From Aquimarina sp. RZ0 (GTDB lineage Bacteria > Bacteroidota > Bacteroidia > Flavobacteriales > Flavobacteriaceae): DNA of 64,000 nucleotides. The stretch lies in NCBI RefSeq assembly GCF_008370685.1, contig NZ_VTZU01000003.1, forward strand, positions 1-64,000, given 5' to 3'. How positions within the stretch are numbered: position 1 is the first letter of the stretch; every line of letters starts with the position of its first letter. The position numbers and the translations under genes were made by a program. Of the stretch, positions 16,651 through 26,665 are shown one piece after another. The notes beneath the pieces were generated by a model. It was given only the letters and a program-made list of their open reading frames with translations. It was not told the DNA's origin and did no database searches.

Positions 16651-17403
16651 CTACACCTTTTTGTTTATTATAGTACTGCTTGCCTGAGCCGTTGGAAAAA
16701 CAATCAAATCTGCGATATTTACGTGATAAGGTCTGGTAACAACAAAAGCAATTATATCTGCAATATCTTCTGGAGTAAGGGGGTCAAAACCATGATATAC
16801 AGTATCAGCTCGCTTGTCATCTCCCTTAAAACGAACATTGCTAAACTCAGTTTCTACTAATCCCGGATGAATAGCGCCCACTTTGATGCCATAAGCGTTG
16901 AGATCTAACTGCATACTTTTATTAATAGCATCCACAGCGTGTTTGCTGGCACAATATACATTGCCATTAGGGTACACTTCTTTTCCCGCAATAGAACCTA
17001 TATTAATAATATGACCAGACTGATTAGAGATCATTGTTAGGATCACAGCTTTAGAAACATACAACAATCCTTTTACATTAATATCGATCATAGCATCCCA
17101 GTCATCCAGATTACCTGTTTGTATTGGGTTCATACCATGTGCATTGCCGGCATTATTGATTAAGATATCAATTTTGCTAAATTCTGCAGGAAGACTATCT
17201 ATAGCCGCAAAAACCCGTTCTTTATCTCGTACATCAAAACAGAGTGTATGTACGTTTACCTTAGTGTTTAATTGATGCTGTAATTCGATTAGCCGTTCCT
17301 GTCTTCTTCCACAAAGAATAAGATTGATATTATGTCTTGCGAATTCTATCGCTACGGATTTTCCGATCCCGCTGGTTGCTCCTGTGATTAACGCAGTTTT
17401 CAT
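16651..17403 (-). CDS. Short-chain dehydrogenase/reductase (YdfG-like)
   Basis: This NAD(P)-dependent classical SDR has the cofactor motif TGATSGIG at residues 7-14, NNAG at about 85-88, the catalytic Ser in INIGSIAGKE and the YCASK active site (about 151-155), then HPGLVETEF. The arginines after the first strand (CGRRQERL) favour NADPH. The 250-residue length and the motif wording match the YdfG group, which oxidises L-allo-threonine, serine and 3-hydroxy acids. The gene stands alone, divergent from the moxR operon. Confidence 0.9.
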   Translation of the reverse strand: MKTALITGATSGIGKSVAIEFARHNINLILCGRRQERLIELQHQLNTKVNVHTLCFDVRDKERVFAAIDSLPAEFSKIDILINNAGNAHGMNPIQTGNLDDWDAMIDINVKGLLYVSKAVILTMISNQSGHIINIGSIAGKEVYPNGNVYCASKHAVDAINKSMQLDLNAYGIKVGAIHPGLVETEFSNVRFKGDDKRADTVYHGFDPLTPEDIADIIAFVVTRPYHVNIADLIVFPTAQASSTIINKKV

Positions 17404-17661
17404 AGATTAGATTAAAATTTTATTTTTTTGCAACACTAAAAAATAGAGCCCGTCCTTTGATAAAATCATCGCAAACAGCGATGAGGCTTCTTATGTTCGT
17501 TTTTTTCAGTTAAATGGTTTAAATATACTTTAAAATTTGAGTGTAAGCGTATATAAAAGAAATACATTTAACCTATAATTAACAACAAAAGGAAAATTAA
17601 TTCAACAATTTGCAATGTTGAATTATGAATGTTAAATTCACGCTTTTAAAAATTAAAATAG

Positions 17662-18663
17662 ATGGAAGAAAATAGTTCTGTTGATATTGCTTCAATCAAT
17701 GACAAAATACAAAAAGAATCTGCATTTATAGATTTACTTACATTAGAGATCAATAAAGTAATTGTAGGCCAGAAACACATGGTGGAACGATTGCTTATTG
17801 GTTTGTTAGGAAAAGGTCATATTCTACTGGAAGGGGTTCCTGGATTGGCAAAGACTTTGGCAATTAATACGCTGTCAAAAGCGGTTCATGGAAGTTTTAG
17901 TCGGATTCAGTTTACGCCAGATTTGTTACCGGCAGATGTAACAGGAACGCTTATTTATAATATGAAAGAGAATGACTTTTCTATTAAGAAAGGTCCTATT
18001 TTTGCAAATTTTGTATTAGCGGACGAGATTAACCGTGCGCCCGCAAAAGTACAGAGTGCTTTGCTGGAAGCCATGCAGGAAAAGCAAGTAACAATTGGTG
18101 ACGAAACCTTTACACTAGATAAACCTTTCTTAGTAATGGCAACTCAGAATCCTGTAGAACAGGAAGGAACGTATCCATTACCCGAGGCGCAGGTAGACCG
18201 TTTTATGCTAAAAACGGTGATTGATTACCCTAAGTTAGAAGATGAGCAATTAATTGTTCGTGCGAATCTTAAGGGATCTTTTGAAAAAGTAAATCCGGTA
18301 ATTTCTGTAGCACAAATTCTGAAAGCTCAGGAAGCTGTCAAAGATGTGTATATGGATGAGAAGATCGAAAAATATATTCTGGATATTATTTTTGCTACTC
18401 GTTATCCAGAAAGATATGGTCTTGAAGATTTAAAACCATTAATAGGTTTTGGAGCTTCACCAAGAGGAAGTATCAACTTGGCAACATCAGCCAAATGCTA
18501 CGCATTTATAAAACGAAGAGGATATGTAATCCCAGAAGATGTAAGAGCTGTTGTGCATGATGTGCTTCGCCATCGTATCGGTATTACCTATGAAGCTGAA
18601 GCAGAAAATGTAACTTCAGAAGAAATTATTAATAAGATTGTAAATGAAATTGAAGTGCCATAG
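17662..18663 (+). CDS. moxR: MoxR-family AAA+ ATPase
   Basis: This is the first gene of the Bat operon. It has a Walker A variant GVPGLAKT at about residue 60, a sensor segment VLADEINRAPAKVQSALLEAMQE with the Walker B aspartate-glutamate, and MATQNPVEQEGTYPLPEAQ, all typical of MoxR chaperone ATPases. MoxR proteins work with VWA-domain partners to insert cofactors or mature protein complexes. At 333 residues the length is normal. It is followed after 92 bp by the DUF58 gene and is itself preceded by 258 bp without a gene, where the operon promoter should lie. Confidence 0.95.
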   Translation: MEENSSVDIASINDKIQKESAFIDLLTLEINKVIVGQKHMVERLLIGLLGKGHILLEGVPGLAKTLAINTLSKAVHGSFSRIQFTPDLLPADVTGTLIYNMKENDFSIKKGPIFANFVLADEINRAPAKVQSALLEAMQEKQVTIGDETFTLDKPFLVMATQNPVEQEGTYPLPEAQVDRFMLKTVIDYPKLEDEQLIVRANLKGSFEKVNPVISVAQILKAQEAVKDVYMDEKIEKYILDIIFATRYPERYGLEDLKPLIGFGASPRGSINLATSAKCYAFIKRRGYVIPEDVRAVVHDVLRHRIGITYEAEAENVTSEEIINKIVNEIEVP

Positions 18664-18755
18664 AGATTTTAGGTTTTCGAAATACCTTTTAGATATTACT
18701 TAAAAATATATCTAAATCGACAATAACCCAAATCGACAATCGTAAATCATTATTT

Positions 18756-19622
18756 ATGGATACTAAAGAGTTACTTAAAAAAGTTAGAAAAATTGAGATC
18801 AAGACGCGGCGCTTGAGTGATCATATTTTTGGAGGAGAATATCATTCTACCTTTAAGGGTAGGGGTATGACTTTTAGTGAAGTTCGGCAATATCAGTTTG
18901 GAGATGATGTTCGTAATATTGATTGGAATGTAACAGCCAGGTATAACGAACCTTATATAAAAGTTTTTGAAGAAGAGCGTGAGCTTACGATGATGCTGAT
19001 GGTGGATGTATCAGGTTCTCAGCTTTTTGGTACAAAGCAACAATTTAAGAAAGAGATAATTACAGAAATTGCAGCGACCCTTGCTTTTTCTGCTACTCAA
19101 AATAATGATAAGATAGGATTGATTTTATTTACAGATGAAATAGAATTATTCATCCCACCCAAAAAAGGAAGATCGCACGTATTACGAATTATCAGAGAGT
19201 TATTAGAACACGAACCCAAAAGCAAACAAACAAATATTACTGAAGCATTAAAGTTTTTGTCAAATGTGATGAAAAAGAAAGCAATTGTATTTGTGCTCTC
19301 TGATTTTATTACAGACGAGTATCAACAGACGTTAAAGATTGTGGGAGGTAAGCATGATGTTACGGGAATACGTGTATACGATCAGAGAGAAGAAGAAATT
19401 CCCAATTTGGGTATGGTACAGATGGAAGATGAAGAGACGGGAGAATTATTATTAGTAAATACAGGATCTAAGAAGACCCGAAATAATTATGCAACGTATT
19501 ATAAAGAAAGGGTAAATTATTTTAATGACAGCTTTACCAGAAGTGGAGCAGGTTCATTAAGCAGCCGTGTGGATGAAAGTTATGTAAAAAAATTATTAGG
19601 GTATTTTAAACGAAGAGGATAA
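18756..19622 (+). CDS. DUF58 domain protein
   Basis: The family signature is near the N-terminus: GEYHSTFKGRGMTFSEVRQY, then GDDVRNIDWNVTARYNEPYIK. A VWA-like core follows with MVDVSGSQLFGT, a DxSxS metal-ion site. The protein is soluble and lies inside the cytoplasm, lacking the N-terminal membrane helices that some DUF58 proteins carry. DUF58 genes almost always follow moxR, as here, and the two are thought to act together. Confidence 0.92.
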   Translation: MDTKELLKKVRKIEIKTRRLSDHIFGGEYHSTFKGRGMTFSEVRQYQFGDDVRNIDWNVTARYNEPYIKVFEEERELTMMLMVDVSGSQLFGTKQQFKKEIITEIAATLAFSATQNNDKIGLILFTDEIELFIPPKKGRSHVLRIIRELLEHEPKSKQTNITEALKFLSNVMKKKAIVFVLSDFITDEYQQTLKIVGGKHDVTGIRVYDQREEEIPNLGMVQMEDEETGELLLVNTGSKKTRNNYATYYKERVNYFNDSFTRSGAGSLSSRVDESYVKKLLGYFKRRG

Positions 19623-19665
19623 GGTAAGACTACGAATGAACAATTACGAATTACGAGATATAATT

Positions 19666-21285
19666 ATGAAATTAAGAAACAAAGTCTTTGGATTTTGTGT
19701 CTATATACTGTTCCCTCTTTATGGATTAGGAGGGTATGCTCAGGTATCATCAGCTATAGATTCTACATCGATTCGTATTGGTGACCAAATGCGATATACG
19801 ATGCAAGTAGAAACTGATTCTACGCAGATAGTTGTTTTTCCGGAAGGACAAACTTTTACACCGCTGGAAGTCATAGAATCTTATAAAACAGATACGACCA
19901 GAAATACAAGTAGATTTCTATTGACAAAAGAGTATGCGTTAACACAATTTGATTCCGGGCATTATACCATTCCCAGACAAAAAGTAATGGTAGGTGATCA
20001 GGTATTTTTTACAGATTCGCTAAAAGTAGAAGTCCGTGATGTATTGGTGGATACGACCAAACAAAAGATGTATGAGATCAAGCCGCTGGTAGATGTAGAT
20101 GCTTCTTTTTCTAATTGGAGAAAATATATAGGGTGGATTCTGATACCATTAGTACTCATTGGACTGATTGCTTTTCTTTTATTAAGAAGAAAGAAACGCA
20201 AAGAAGCCAGAGAAAATGAACTACCTCCTTATGAAAGAGCAATTCTGGCACTGCAACGAATTGACGCTTCTCATCTATTAGAAGAAGAGTCGCACAAAGA
20301 ATATTACTCTCAATTGAGTGATACTGCGCGTAAATATATTGATGAAGAAGTATATGATCACGCAATGGAAAGTACCACGGATGAACTTATCGAACGATTA
20401 GATGAGGAAATCAAATCAGGATCGTTAAACCTGGATAAGCATACCGTAGAAGAGCTGAAAAACGTACTGAAAACCGCAGATATGGCAAAGTTTGCTAAGT
20501 CCAAACCAGATATTGGTACTGCAAAAGCGGATCGTAACGTTATAGAAAGGGTTATCAATGAAACCAAAGAAGCCATTCCTGAACCCACAGAAGAAGAACT
20601 ATTAGCCGATGAAGAATATAGAAAAGCAGCTATTGAGAAAAAAAGGAAGAAGAAGATTATTTTTGGAAGCCTTGCTGTCATTGGAGCTTTAGGAATAACA
20701 CTTCTTATTTTTATTCTGACCAAAGGATATGATGTTGTCAAAGATTCATTACTGGGACATCCTACCAAAGAGCTGGCAGAAACAGAATGGATTAGCAGTA
20801 CCTACGGATCTCCCCCGGTTACCGTTTCGTCGCCAAAAGTATTGATTCGTAATAGTTTTCAGTTAACAGAAGAGCAAAAACAGGTGCTTAAGGGAAATGA
20901 GACCTTTGTATATGGTAGTATTCTTGGTAATTTTTATGTTGCTGTGAGTACGATACAATTCAAACAACAGCAGCAAGAAGTAGATCTGGAAAAGGCAGTA
21001 GAAGGAGCCATTAAAGGAATGGAAGCACAGGGCGCAAAAAACATCACTTTTAAGACTGAAGAATATGAAACCCTTAGAGGAGCTAAAGGACTAAAGGTAT
21101 TTGGAGAGATGGAAGCAGATAACCCGATCACTAAAAAAACACAAAAAGGAGAATATTTAATGTTATATTTTGGAGAAGGAGGAGGATTTCAGCAGATTAT
21201 TGTCGTCTTTAATAAAGAAGACAGGTATGCCAAAGATGTTGCACAACGCATTATTAATTCTGTAGAACTTAAAAATGCCGAATAG
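19666..21285 (+). CDS. Bat operon membrane protein of unknown function
   Basis: Counted from the ATG at 19666, the protein has a signal peptide (MKLRNKVFGFCVYILFPLYG), a periplasmic beta domain of about 130 residues with repeated strands like those of BatD, a membrane helix (about 155-175, IGWILIPLVLIGLIAFLLL) followed by basic residues, a helical cytoplasmic segment, a second helix (about 337-355), and an exported C-terminal domain. I preferred this start to the ATG at 19636 because only the later one begins with a signal peptide. Its place between DUF58 and BatA is standard for Bacteroidota Bat operons. It touches the batA start (2 bp apart). Confidence 0.75.
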   Translation: MKLRNKVFGFCVYILFPLYGLGGYAQVSSAIDSTSIRIGDQMRYTMQVETDSTQIVVFPEGQTFTPLEVIESYKTDTTRNTSRFLLTKEYALTQFDSGHYTIPRQKVMVGDQVFFTDSLKVEVRDVLVDTTKQKMYEIKPLVDVDASFSNWRKYIGWILIPLVLIGLIAFLLLRRKKRKEARENELPPYERAILALQRIDASHLLEEESHKEYYSQLSDTARKYIDEEVYDHAMESTTDELIERLDEEIKSGSLNLDKHTVEELKNVLKTADMAKFAKSKPDIGTAKADRNVIERVINETKEAIPEPTEEELLADEEYRKAAIEKKRKKKIIFGSLAVIGALGITLLIFILTKGYDVVKDSLLGHPTKELAETEWISSTYGSPPVTVSSPKVLIRNSFQLTEEQKQVLKGNETFVYGSILGNFYVAVSTIQFKQQQQEVDLEKAVEGAIKGMEAQGAKNITFKTEEYETLRGAKGLKVFGEMEADNPITKKTQKGEYLMLYFGEGGGFQQIIVVFNKEDRYAKDVAQRIINSVELKNAE

Positions 21286-21287
21286 CT

Positions 21288-22292
21288 ATGTTTGATAATT
21301 TTACATTTGAAAATCCACAGTTTTTTTGGTTGTTTTTAGCATTACCAATCGCAATAGCATGGTATATATGGAAACGAAACAAACAACAGGCTGCACTTAA
21401 AATTTCCAGTATAAAAGGCTTTAAAGTTTCCAGTAGCTGGCTAGCAAAACTAAAACCGGTTTTATTATTATTCCGATTGATAGCTTTAGGATTGGTTATT
21501 ACTGCAATGGCAAGACCACGAACAGTAGATGTTTCTACCAAGACAAAAACTACCAGAGGTATTGATATTGTGATGTCAATTGATGTATCTGCCAGTATGC
21601 TCGCCAGAGATTTAAGACCGAACCGTCTGGAAGCACTAAAAGATGTGGCAAAAGAATTTATACAAGGAAGACCCAATGACCGTATTGGATTAGTGTTGTA
21701 CGCAGGAGAAAGTTTTACAAAAACTCCTATTACCAGTGATAAAGCTATTGTCCTCAGTGCGATGGATGATATTGTGTACAATAACCTTCTGGAAAACGGG
21801 ACTGCTATTGGTATGGGATTGGCTACTTCTGTGAATAGATTAAAAGATAGTAAAGCCAAAAGCAAAGTGATTATATTACTTACAGATGGTTCTAATAATT
21901 CTGGTTTTATTGATCCCAAAATAGCTTCAGAATTAGCAGTAGAATATGGGATCAAGGTATATACTATTGGTATCGGAACCAATGGTATGGCATTGTCTCC
22001 CGTAGCAATAAGGCCCAATGGAACTTTTCAATATGGTAATGTAAAAGTAGAGATAGATGAGGAGTTGCTAAAAGAAATAGCCAAAGTGACTAAAGGAAAA
22101 TATTTTAGAGCGACTAACAATAAAAAACTAGTAGAAATCTATGAGGAAATTGATAAATTAGAGAAGACTGATGTAGAAGAATTTAAGTTTTACAATTATG
22201 AAGAAAAGTTCAGACCATTAGTATTATTAGCAGGTTTGTTGCTATTGATAGAATTTTTGATGAGGTTTACCATATTCAGAAGTTTTGTTTGA
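21288..22292 (+). CDS. batA: VWA-domain membrane protein BatA
   Basis: Two N-terminal membrane helices (about 10-27 and 58-76) precede a von Willebrand A domain with the metal-ion site DVSAS in IVMSIDVSASMLARDLRPNR. A C-terminal helix (about 310-330) closes the protein. This layout and the 334-residue length match BatA of the Bacteroides aerotolerance operon. Together with BatB it forms the membrane VWA pair that MoxR is thought to service. In most operons batB follows directly; here a flavodoxin-like gene intervenes. Confidence 0.9.
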   Translation: MFDNFTFENPQFFWLFLALPIAIAWYIWKRNKQQAALKISSIKGFKVSSSWLAKLKPVLLLFRLIALGLVITAMARPRTVDVSTKTKTTRGIDIVMSIDVSASMLARDLRPNRLEALKDVAKEFIQGRPNDRIGLVLYAGESFTKTPITSDKAIVLSAMDDIVYNNLLENGTAIGMGLATSVNRLKDSKAKSKVIILLTDGSNNSGFIDPKIASELAVEYGIKVYTIGIGTNGMALSPVAIRPNGTFQYGNVKVEIDEELLKEIAKVTKGKYFRATNNKKLVEIYEEIDKLEKTDVEEFKFYNYEEKFRPLVLLAGLLLLIEFLMRFTIFRSFV

Positions 22293-22354
22293 TATGGGGA
22301 CAATTGTATTGTGGAGTAGGTTGTAAAAGCTTATAATATTGACAAGATTTAATT

Positions 22355-22861
22355 TTGAAAAAAGGAATCATTATACAAGGAAGTTCCAGAAGCGACGGAG
22401 ACACAGCAATGATAGTGGCTTATGTCAAGGAGCTTACAGGTTTTGAAATAGTAGATTTAAACCAAAAAAAAATACAATATTTCGATTATGAGTTTAAAAA
22501 TAAAAATGATGATTTTGGGGATATATTCAAGGATATAACTCAGAATTATCAAACAATGATAGTAGCCACACCTGTATATTGGTATACAATGAGCGGAATT
22601 ATGAAAGTGTTTTTAGATCGGATTTCTGATTATTTATATAAAGAAAAAGATATTGGTAGAATGCTTAGAGGAAAAGAAATGGGGATGATTAGTTGTAGTA
22701 ATGATGATGATAACGTAACAGAATTTAGCCTTCCCTTTTCGAGAAGTGCCGAGTATTTAGGGATGCAATATCTGGATGATATACATACTTGGGTAAAAAA
22801 CAAAGAAATCCCGGTAGAGGTAAAAGAAAAAATCAATGCTTTTGCATTGAGAATTAAATAA
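22355..22861 (+). CDS. Flavodoxin-like NAD(P)H-dependent oxidoreductase, inserted in the Bat operon
   Basis: It begins with the FMN phosphate loop IIIQGSSRSDGDTAMIV and contains TPVYWYTMSGIMKVFLDR, the flavin-ring loop of the NAD(P)H:FMN reductase and quinone-reductase-like family. At 168 residues it is a single flavodoxin-fold domain. The apparent start is a TTG at 22355; no in-frame ATG lies just upstream. It sits between batA (62 bp) and batB (24 bp) in the same direction. A quinone or flavin reductase here is not part of the standard operon, but fits the oxidative-stress theme. Confidence 0.8.
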   Translation: MKKGIIIQGSSRSDGDTAMIVAYVKELTGFEIVDLNQKKIQYFDYEFKNKNDDFGDIFKDITQNYQTMIVATPVYWYTMSGIMKVFLDRISDYLYKEKDIGRMLRGKEMGMISCSNDDDNVTEFSLPFSRSAEYLGMQYLDDIHTWVKNKEIPVEVKEKINAFALRIK

Positions 22862-22884
22862 TAGAGTATCTATAAATTGATAGT

Positions 22885-23919
22885 ATGTACTTATTAGAAG
22901 AAAAAATATATTTCTGGTTGCTATTAGTAATACCTTTACTAATAGTACTGTTTTTGGGTGTTTTAATTTGGAAAAAAACGGTGCAGAAAAAATTTGCAGA
23001 TAGGGTTTTATTAAAAAAACTCAGTCCCAATCAATCGATTTTTAAATCAATTCTTAAGATTATTATTATCAGCCTGGCATTGGCGTGTTTTATTGTTGCA
23101 TTGGTAAACCCAAAAGTAGGGACCAAATTAGAAACCGTAAAAAGGGAAGGAGTAGATGTAGTATTTGCGATAGATGTATCTAAAAGTATGCTATCAGAAG
23201 ATATTGCTCCTAACAGATTAGAAAAATCAAAGCAATTGGTAACACAGATTATCAATAACCTGGCAAGTGATAGAATTGGTATTATAGCCTATGCTGCCAG
23301 TGCTTTCCCGCAGTTGCCTATTACTACAGATTATGGTTCTGCAAAAATGTTTTTACAATCTATGAATACAGATATGCTTTCCTCTCAGGGAACCGCAATT
23401 AATGAAGCGATAGAATTAGCTAAAACCTATTATGATGATGAAGAGCAAACGAATCGCGTTCTCTTTATTATCAGTGATGGAGAAGATCACGAAGGTAATA
23501 TTGGGTCGATAGCAGAAGAAGCAGCACAGGAAGGAATCAAAATTTTTACGATTGGAGTTGGAACCACCAAAGGGGGGCCGATACCCATAAAAAGAAATGG
23601 GATTGTACAAAATTATAAGAAAAATAGTCAGGGTGAGACCGTAATTACCAAGCTAAATACTACAATTTTACAGGAAATTGCTAAAGATGCCAATGGCATA
23701 TACATTGATGGTAAAAATACAAATACCGTAGTAGAAAATGTTACAGAACTATTACAAGGAATGGACAAAAAGGAATTTGAAGCAAAGCAGTTTGCAGATT
23801 TTAAAGACCAATTTCAATGGTTTCTTGGAGCAGGATTATTATTACTGTTTTTAGATATATTCTTATTAGAAAGAAAAACATCCTGGGTTAAAAAATTAAA
23901 CCTCTTTAATGAACATTAA
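22885..23919 (+). CDS. batB: VWA-domain membrane protein BatB
   Basis: The same layout as BatA: two N-terminal helices (about 8-28 and 55-72), a VWA domain with VFAIDVSKSMLSEDIAPNRL (metal site DVSKS), and a C-terminal helix (about 309-328). A short loop with GVGTTKGGPIPIKR precedes the last VWA strands. Its 344 residues agree with BatB. It is followed after 23 bp by the TPR gene batC. Confidence 0.92.
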   Translation: MYLLEEKIYFWLLLVIPLLIVLFLGVLIWKKTVQKKFADRVLLKKLSPNQSIFKSILKIIIISLALACFIVALVNPKVGTKLETVKREGVDVVFAIDVSKSMLSEDIAPNRLEKSKQLVTQIINNLASDRIGIIAYAASAFPQLPITTDYGSAKMFLQSMNTDMLSSQGTAINEAIELAKTYYDDEEQTNRVLFIISDGEDHEGNIGSIAEEAAQEGIKIFTIGVGTTKGGPIPIKRNGIVQNYKKNSQGETVITKLNTTILQEIAKDANGIYIDGKNTNTVVENVTELLQGMDKKEFEAKQFADFKDQFQWFLGAGLLLLFLDIFLLERKTSWVKKLNLFNEH

Positions 23920-23942
23920 ATAACAGAATTGAGGTAAAAAAA

Positions 23943-24842
23943 ATGAGCACTATGAAAAAGACACTAATCATACTGACATGTCTCTTATCCGGAATCATAT
24001 TTTCGCAGGAAGAAGATAGAACAGAAATTATTGCAGAAGCCAATAGATTTGTGGCTACAGGAAATAAGGTATTGGTAAAAGATGGTAATTTCCCAAAAGC
24101 AGAAGGAGAATATAGAAAAGCGATTGCAAAAAACCCGGTAGATCCAACAGCAAAATACAATCTGGCAAATGCATATTACAATACCAAAAAATACGGTGAG
24201 GCAGAACAACGCTATACCGAGACAGTAAAAATAGCTAGTTCCAAAGAAGAAAAACATAAGGCGTTTCATAACAAAGGAAATACCTTTATGGAGCAAAAAA
24301 AATATAAAGAAGCTGTAGATGCCTATAAAAATGCACTGCGCAATAATCCTAAAGATGATGAAACCCGTTATAATCTGGCATTGGCAAAAAAAATGCTAGA
24401 GCAGCAAGAACAACAAAACGATCAGAATAAGGATAATAAGGACAAAGATAACAAGGACGATAAAAAAGACGAAAACAAGGATAACAAAGACAAAGAAGGA
24501 GATAATAAGGACGATAAAAAAGAGGATAACAAAGAAGGGAAGGACGACAAGGAGAAGAAAGGAGATGAAGGAGAAGATAAGAAAGATGAAAAGGGAGACG
24601 ACAAAAAGGATAAAAAAGAAGAGCCTAAAGACGAAGGAAAAGAAAAGAAAGAAGATAAAAAAGAAGGAGATGGAAAACCTGAAGAACAAAAAAAACAGCC
24701 ACAACAGGTACAAGGACAACTTTCTCCTCAGCAGGTAAAGAGTTTATTAGAAGCAATGAATAATCAGGAAAAGAAAGTACAGGATAAGATCAATGCCAAA
24801 AAAGTACAGGGAGCAAAAACAAAGACTGAAAAAGATTGGTAG
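23943..24842 (+). CDS. batC: TPR protein BatC with a long charged tail
   Basis: A signal peptide (ending about IIFSQEE) is followed by three TPR units (about 45-155; YNLANAYYNTKKYGEAEQRY, HNKGNTFMEQKKYKEAVDAY). An extremely charged segment of about 100 residues made almost only of Lys, Asp, Glu, Asn and Gly (about 160-255) follows, and then a Gln-rich end with SPQQVKSLLEAMNNQEKK. The conserved ending is typical of BatC. The ATG used lies in MSTMKKT; the inner ATG four codons on is equally possible. It probably acts as a periplasmic scaffold for BatA and BatB. Confidence 0.88.
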   Translation: MSTMKKTLIILTCLLSGIIFSQEEDRTEIIAEANRFVATGNKVLVKDGNFPKAEGEYRKAIAKNPVDPTAKYNLANAYYNTKKYGEAEQRYTETVKIASSKEEKHKAFHNKGNTFMEQKKYKEAVDAYKNALRNNPKDDETRYNLALAKKMLEQQEQQNDQNKDNKDKDNKDDKKDENKDNKDKEGDNKDDKKEDNKEGKDDKEKKGDEGEDKKDEKGDDKKDKKEEPKDEGKEKKEDKKEGDGKPEEQKKQPQQVQGQLSPQQVKSLLEAMNNQEKKVQDKINAKKVQGAKTKTEKDW

Positions 24843-24885
24843 TACATAGGTTTCTGTAGAAGAAAGAATGATATAAAATATAAAG

Positions 24886-26652
24886 ATGAAACTAAAATTA
24901 ATTTTTCTAACATTATTTCTGGGTATAGCACAGTTAGGGATTGCTCAGGTTAAGTTTGAAGCTAAATTAAGTAAGAAAAAGCTAGGTATAAATGAGAGAT
25001 TACGTGTTGATTTTGAGATGAATCAGGACGGAGATAATTTTACACCTCCTAATTTTAGCGGATTTACAGTGGTTGGAGGACCGAATCAATCTATTAGTAA
25101 TTCCTGGATTAATGGCAAAAGATCGTATGCCAAAACATTTAGCTACTTTCTTTCACCAACCAGAAGAGGAACTTTTAAGATTGGGCAGGCAACTATAGAG
25201 ATTGGCGGTAGTATCTACAAAACCTTACCCATAAGAGTAGAAGTCACAGCAGCAGTACAAAAACCAAAGGATGGTAATAACGCAGATTATGTAGCTAGTG
25301 AAAATCTACATCTCGTAGCAGAAGTTTCTAATACCAATCCATATCTTAATGAAGCTATCACGGTAGTTTACAAATTATATGTTAGCCCCAGAATACAAGT
25401 AAGTAATTTAAGAGAGATAGACAATCCCAAGTATAGCGATTTCTGGAGTCAGGCTATAAAAATAGGACAGTTAAGTGTAGAGCGAGGAGAATATAAAGGA
25501 GAACCCTATTCTTTTGTTGTTTGTGGAAAGACAGTGTTATACCCTCAGAAAACAGGAAAACTTGAGATAGAACCCCTTACATTATCTATTTCAGTTAATG
25601 TGCCTACTAATCGGCGTGATATATTCGGAGGAAAATTGTATACAACAGTAGAGAGAAAAGTAGCTGCAGGAACTAGAATTATTAATGTTAAGCCATTACC
25701 GGAACAAGGTAAACCAGATGATTTTTCCGGAGCTGTAGGTACTTTTAATTTTAGAGTAAGCCCGAATAGAACATCATTAGATGCTACAGAATCTCTGGAA
25801 GCCAAAGTGACAGTTTCAGGAAATGGAAACCTAAAGCTTTTTGATTTACCAAAACTAAACGTACCTAATGGTTTAGAGCAATATGAACCTGAGCACAATG
25901 AAAGTGTAAGAACAACCCTTGGGGGTATGTCTGGTAGTATTTCTGACACTTACACATTGGTTCCCCAGTTCAAAGGAACCTATCCTATTCCTCCGATTTC
26001 ATTTTCTTATTTTGATCTAAAAACGAAAACCTATAAGAGGATCACATCCGATGAAATTGTAATTAATGTAAAAAATGGTCCGGATAGCGGAAGTATTGTT
26101 GCCAATACGGAGACAACAGGAACCGGTAAACAACTGGTGACACAATCAGGTAATCAGTTTCGGTTTTTAAAATTGAACGGAAACCTTCAGCCAATGAACA
26201 AAGAATACTTTTTTAAATCTACAAGGTATTGGGTTGCACTGACAGCCCCATTGCTGGCAATCCCATTATTTTTGTTTTTTGGAAAAAAGAGAGAAGAACG
26301 ACTAAGTGATGTAAGTGGCAATAGAGTGCGTAAAGCAGATAAACTAGCACGTAAATATTTATCTGAAGCAAAGAAAAATTTAGGGAATCAAACAGAATTC
26401 TATATTGCTATGGAACGTGCCTTGCATAATTATCTAAAAGCCAAGTTGCATATACAGACAAGTGATATGAGTAAAGATCGTATTGAGCGTTTATTAAAAG
26501 AGAAAGAAGTCGATGAGGCAACTACTATAGAGTTTATAGCCTTATTAGAGAGTTGTGAATTTGCAAGATACACACCTTCATCAACCTCTGCTATGCAACA
26601 AGATTATGATAAGGCATCCAGAGTGATTGCATCTATTGATAAACAATTATAA
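24886..26652 (+). CDS. batD: Oxygen tolerance protein BatD
   Basis: A signal peptide (MKLKLIFLTLFLGIAQLGIAQ) precedes several exported immunoglobulin-like beta domains. Conserved BatD wording is seen in VKFEAKLSKKKLGINERLRV, YFLSPTRRGTFKIG, and YTLVPQFKGTYPIPPISFSYFD. A membrane helix follows at about 445-465, and then a helical cytoplasmic tail. At 588 residues it is normal for BatD. batE overlaps or directly follows its stop. Confidence 0.92.
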   Translation: MKLKLIFLTLFLGIAQLGIAQVKFEAKLSKKKLGINERLRVDFEMNQDGDNFTPPNFSGFTVVGGPNQSISNSWINGKRSYAKTFSYFLSPTRRGTFKIGQATIEIGGSIYKTLPIRVEVTAAVQKPKDGNNADYVASENLHLVAEVSNTNPYLNEAITVVYKLYVSPRIQVSNLREIDNPKYSDFWSQAIKIGQLSVERGEYKGEPYSFVVCGKTVLYPQKTGKLEIEPLTLSISVNVPTNRRDIFGGKLYTTVERKVAAGTRIINVKPLPEQGKPDDFSGAVGTFNFRVSPNRTSLDATESLEAKVTVSGNGNLKLFDLPKLNVPNGLEQYEPEHNESVRTTLGGMSGSISDTYTLVPQFKGTYPIPPISFSYFDLKTKTYKRITSDEIVINVKNGPDSGSIVANTETTGTGKQLVTQSGNQFRFLKLNGNLQPMNKEYFFKSTRYWVALTAPLLAIPLFLFFGKKREERLSDVSGNRVRKADKLARKYLSEAKKNLGNQTEFYIAMERALHNYLKAKLHIQTSDMSKDRIERLLKEKEVDEATTIEFIALLESCEFARYTPSSTSAMQQDYDKASRVIASIDKQL

Positions 26653-26665
26653 AATTTTAAAAAAC

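Noticed and set aside
21269-22018. Long minus-strand ORF (249 codons) opposite batA
   Set aside because: It is the antisense frame of a clear VWA gene and has no recognisable motif or start context.
24396-24719. Minus-strand Phe/Leu/Ser-rich ORFs opposite BatC
   Set aside because: They are the mirror of the low-complexity AAG/GAT coding stretch; hydrophobicity is an artefact of the complement.
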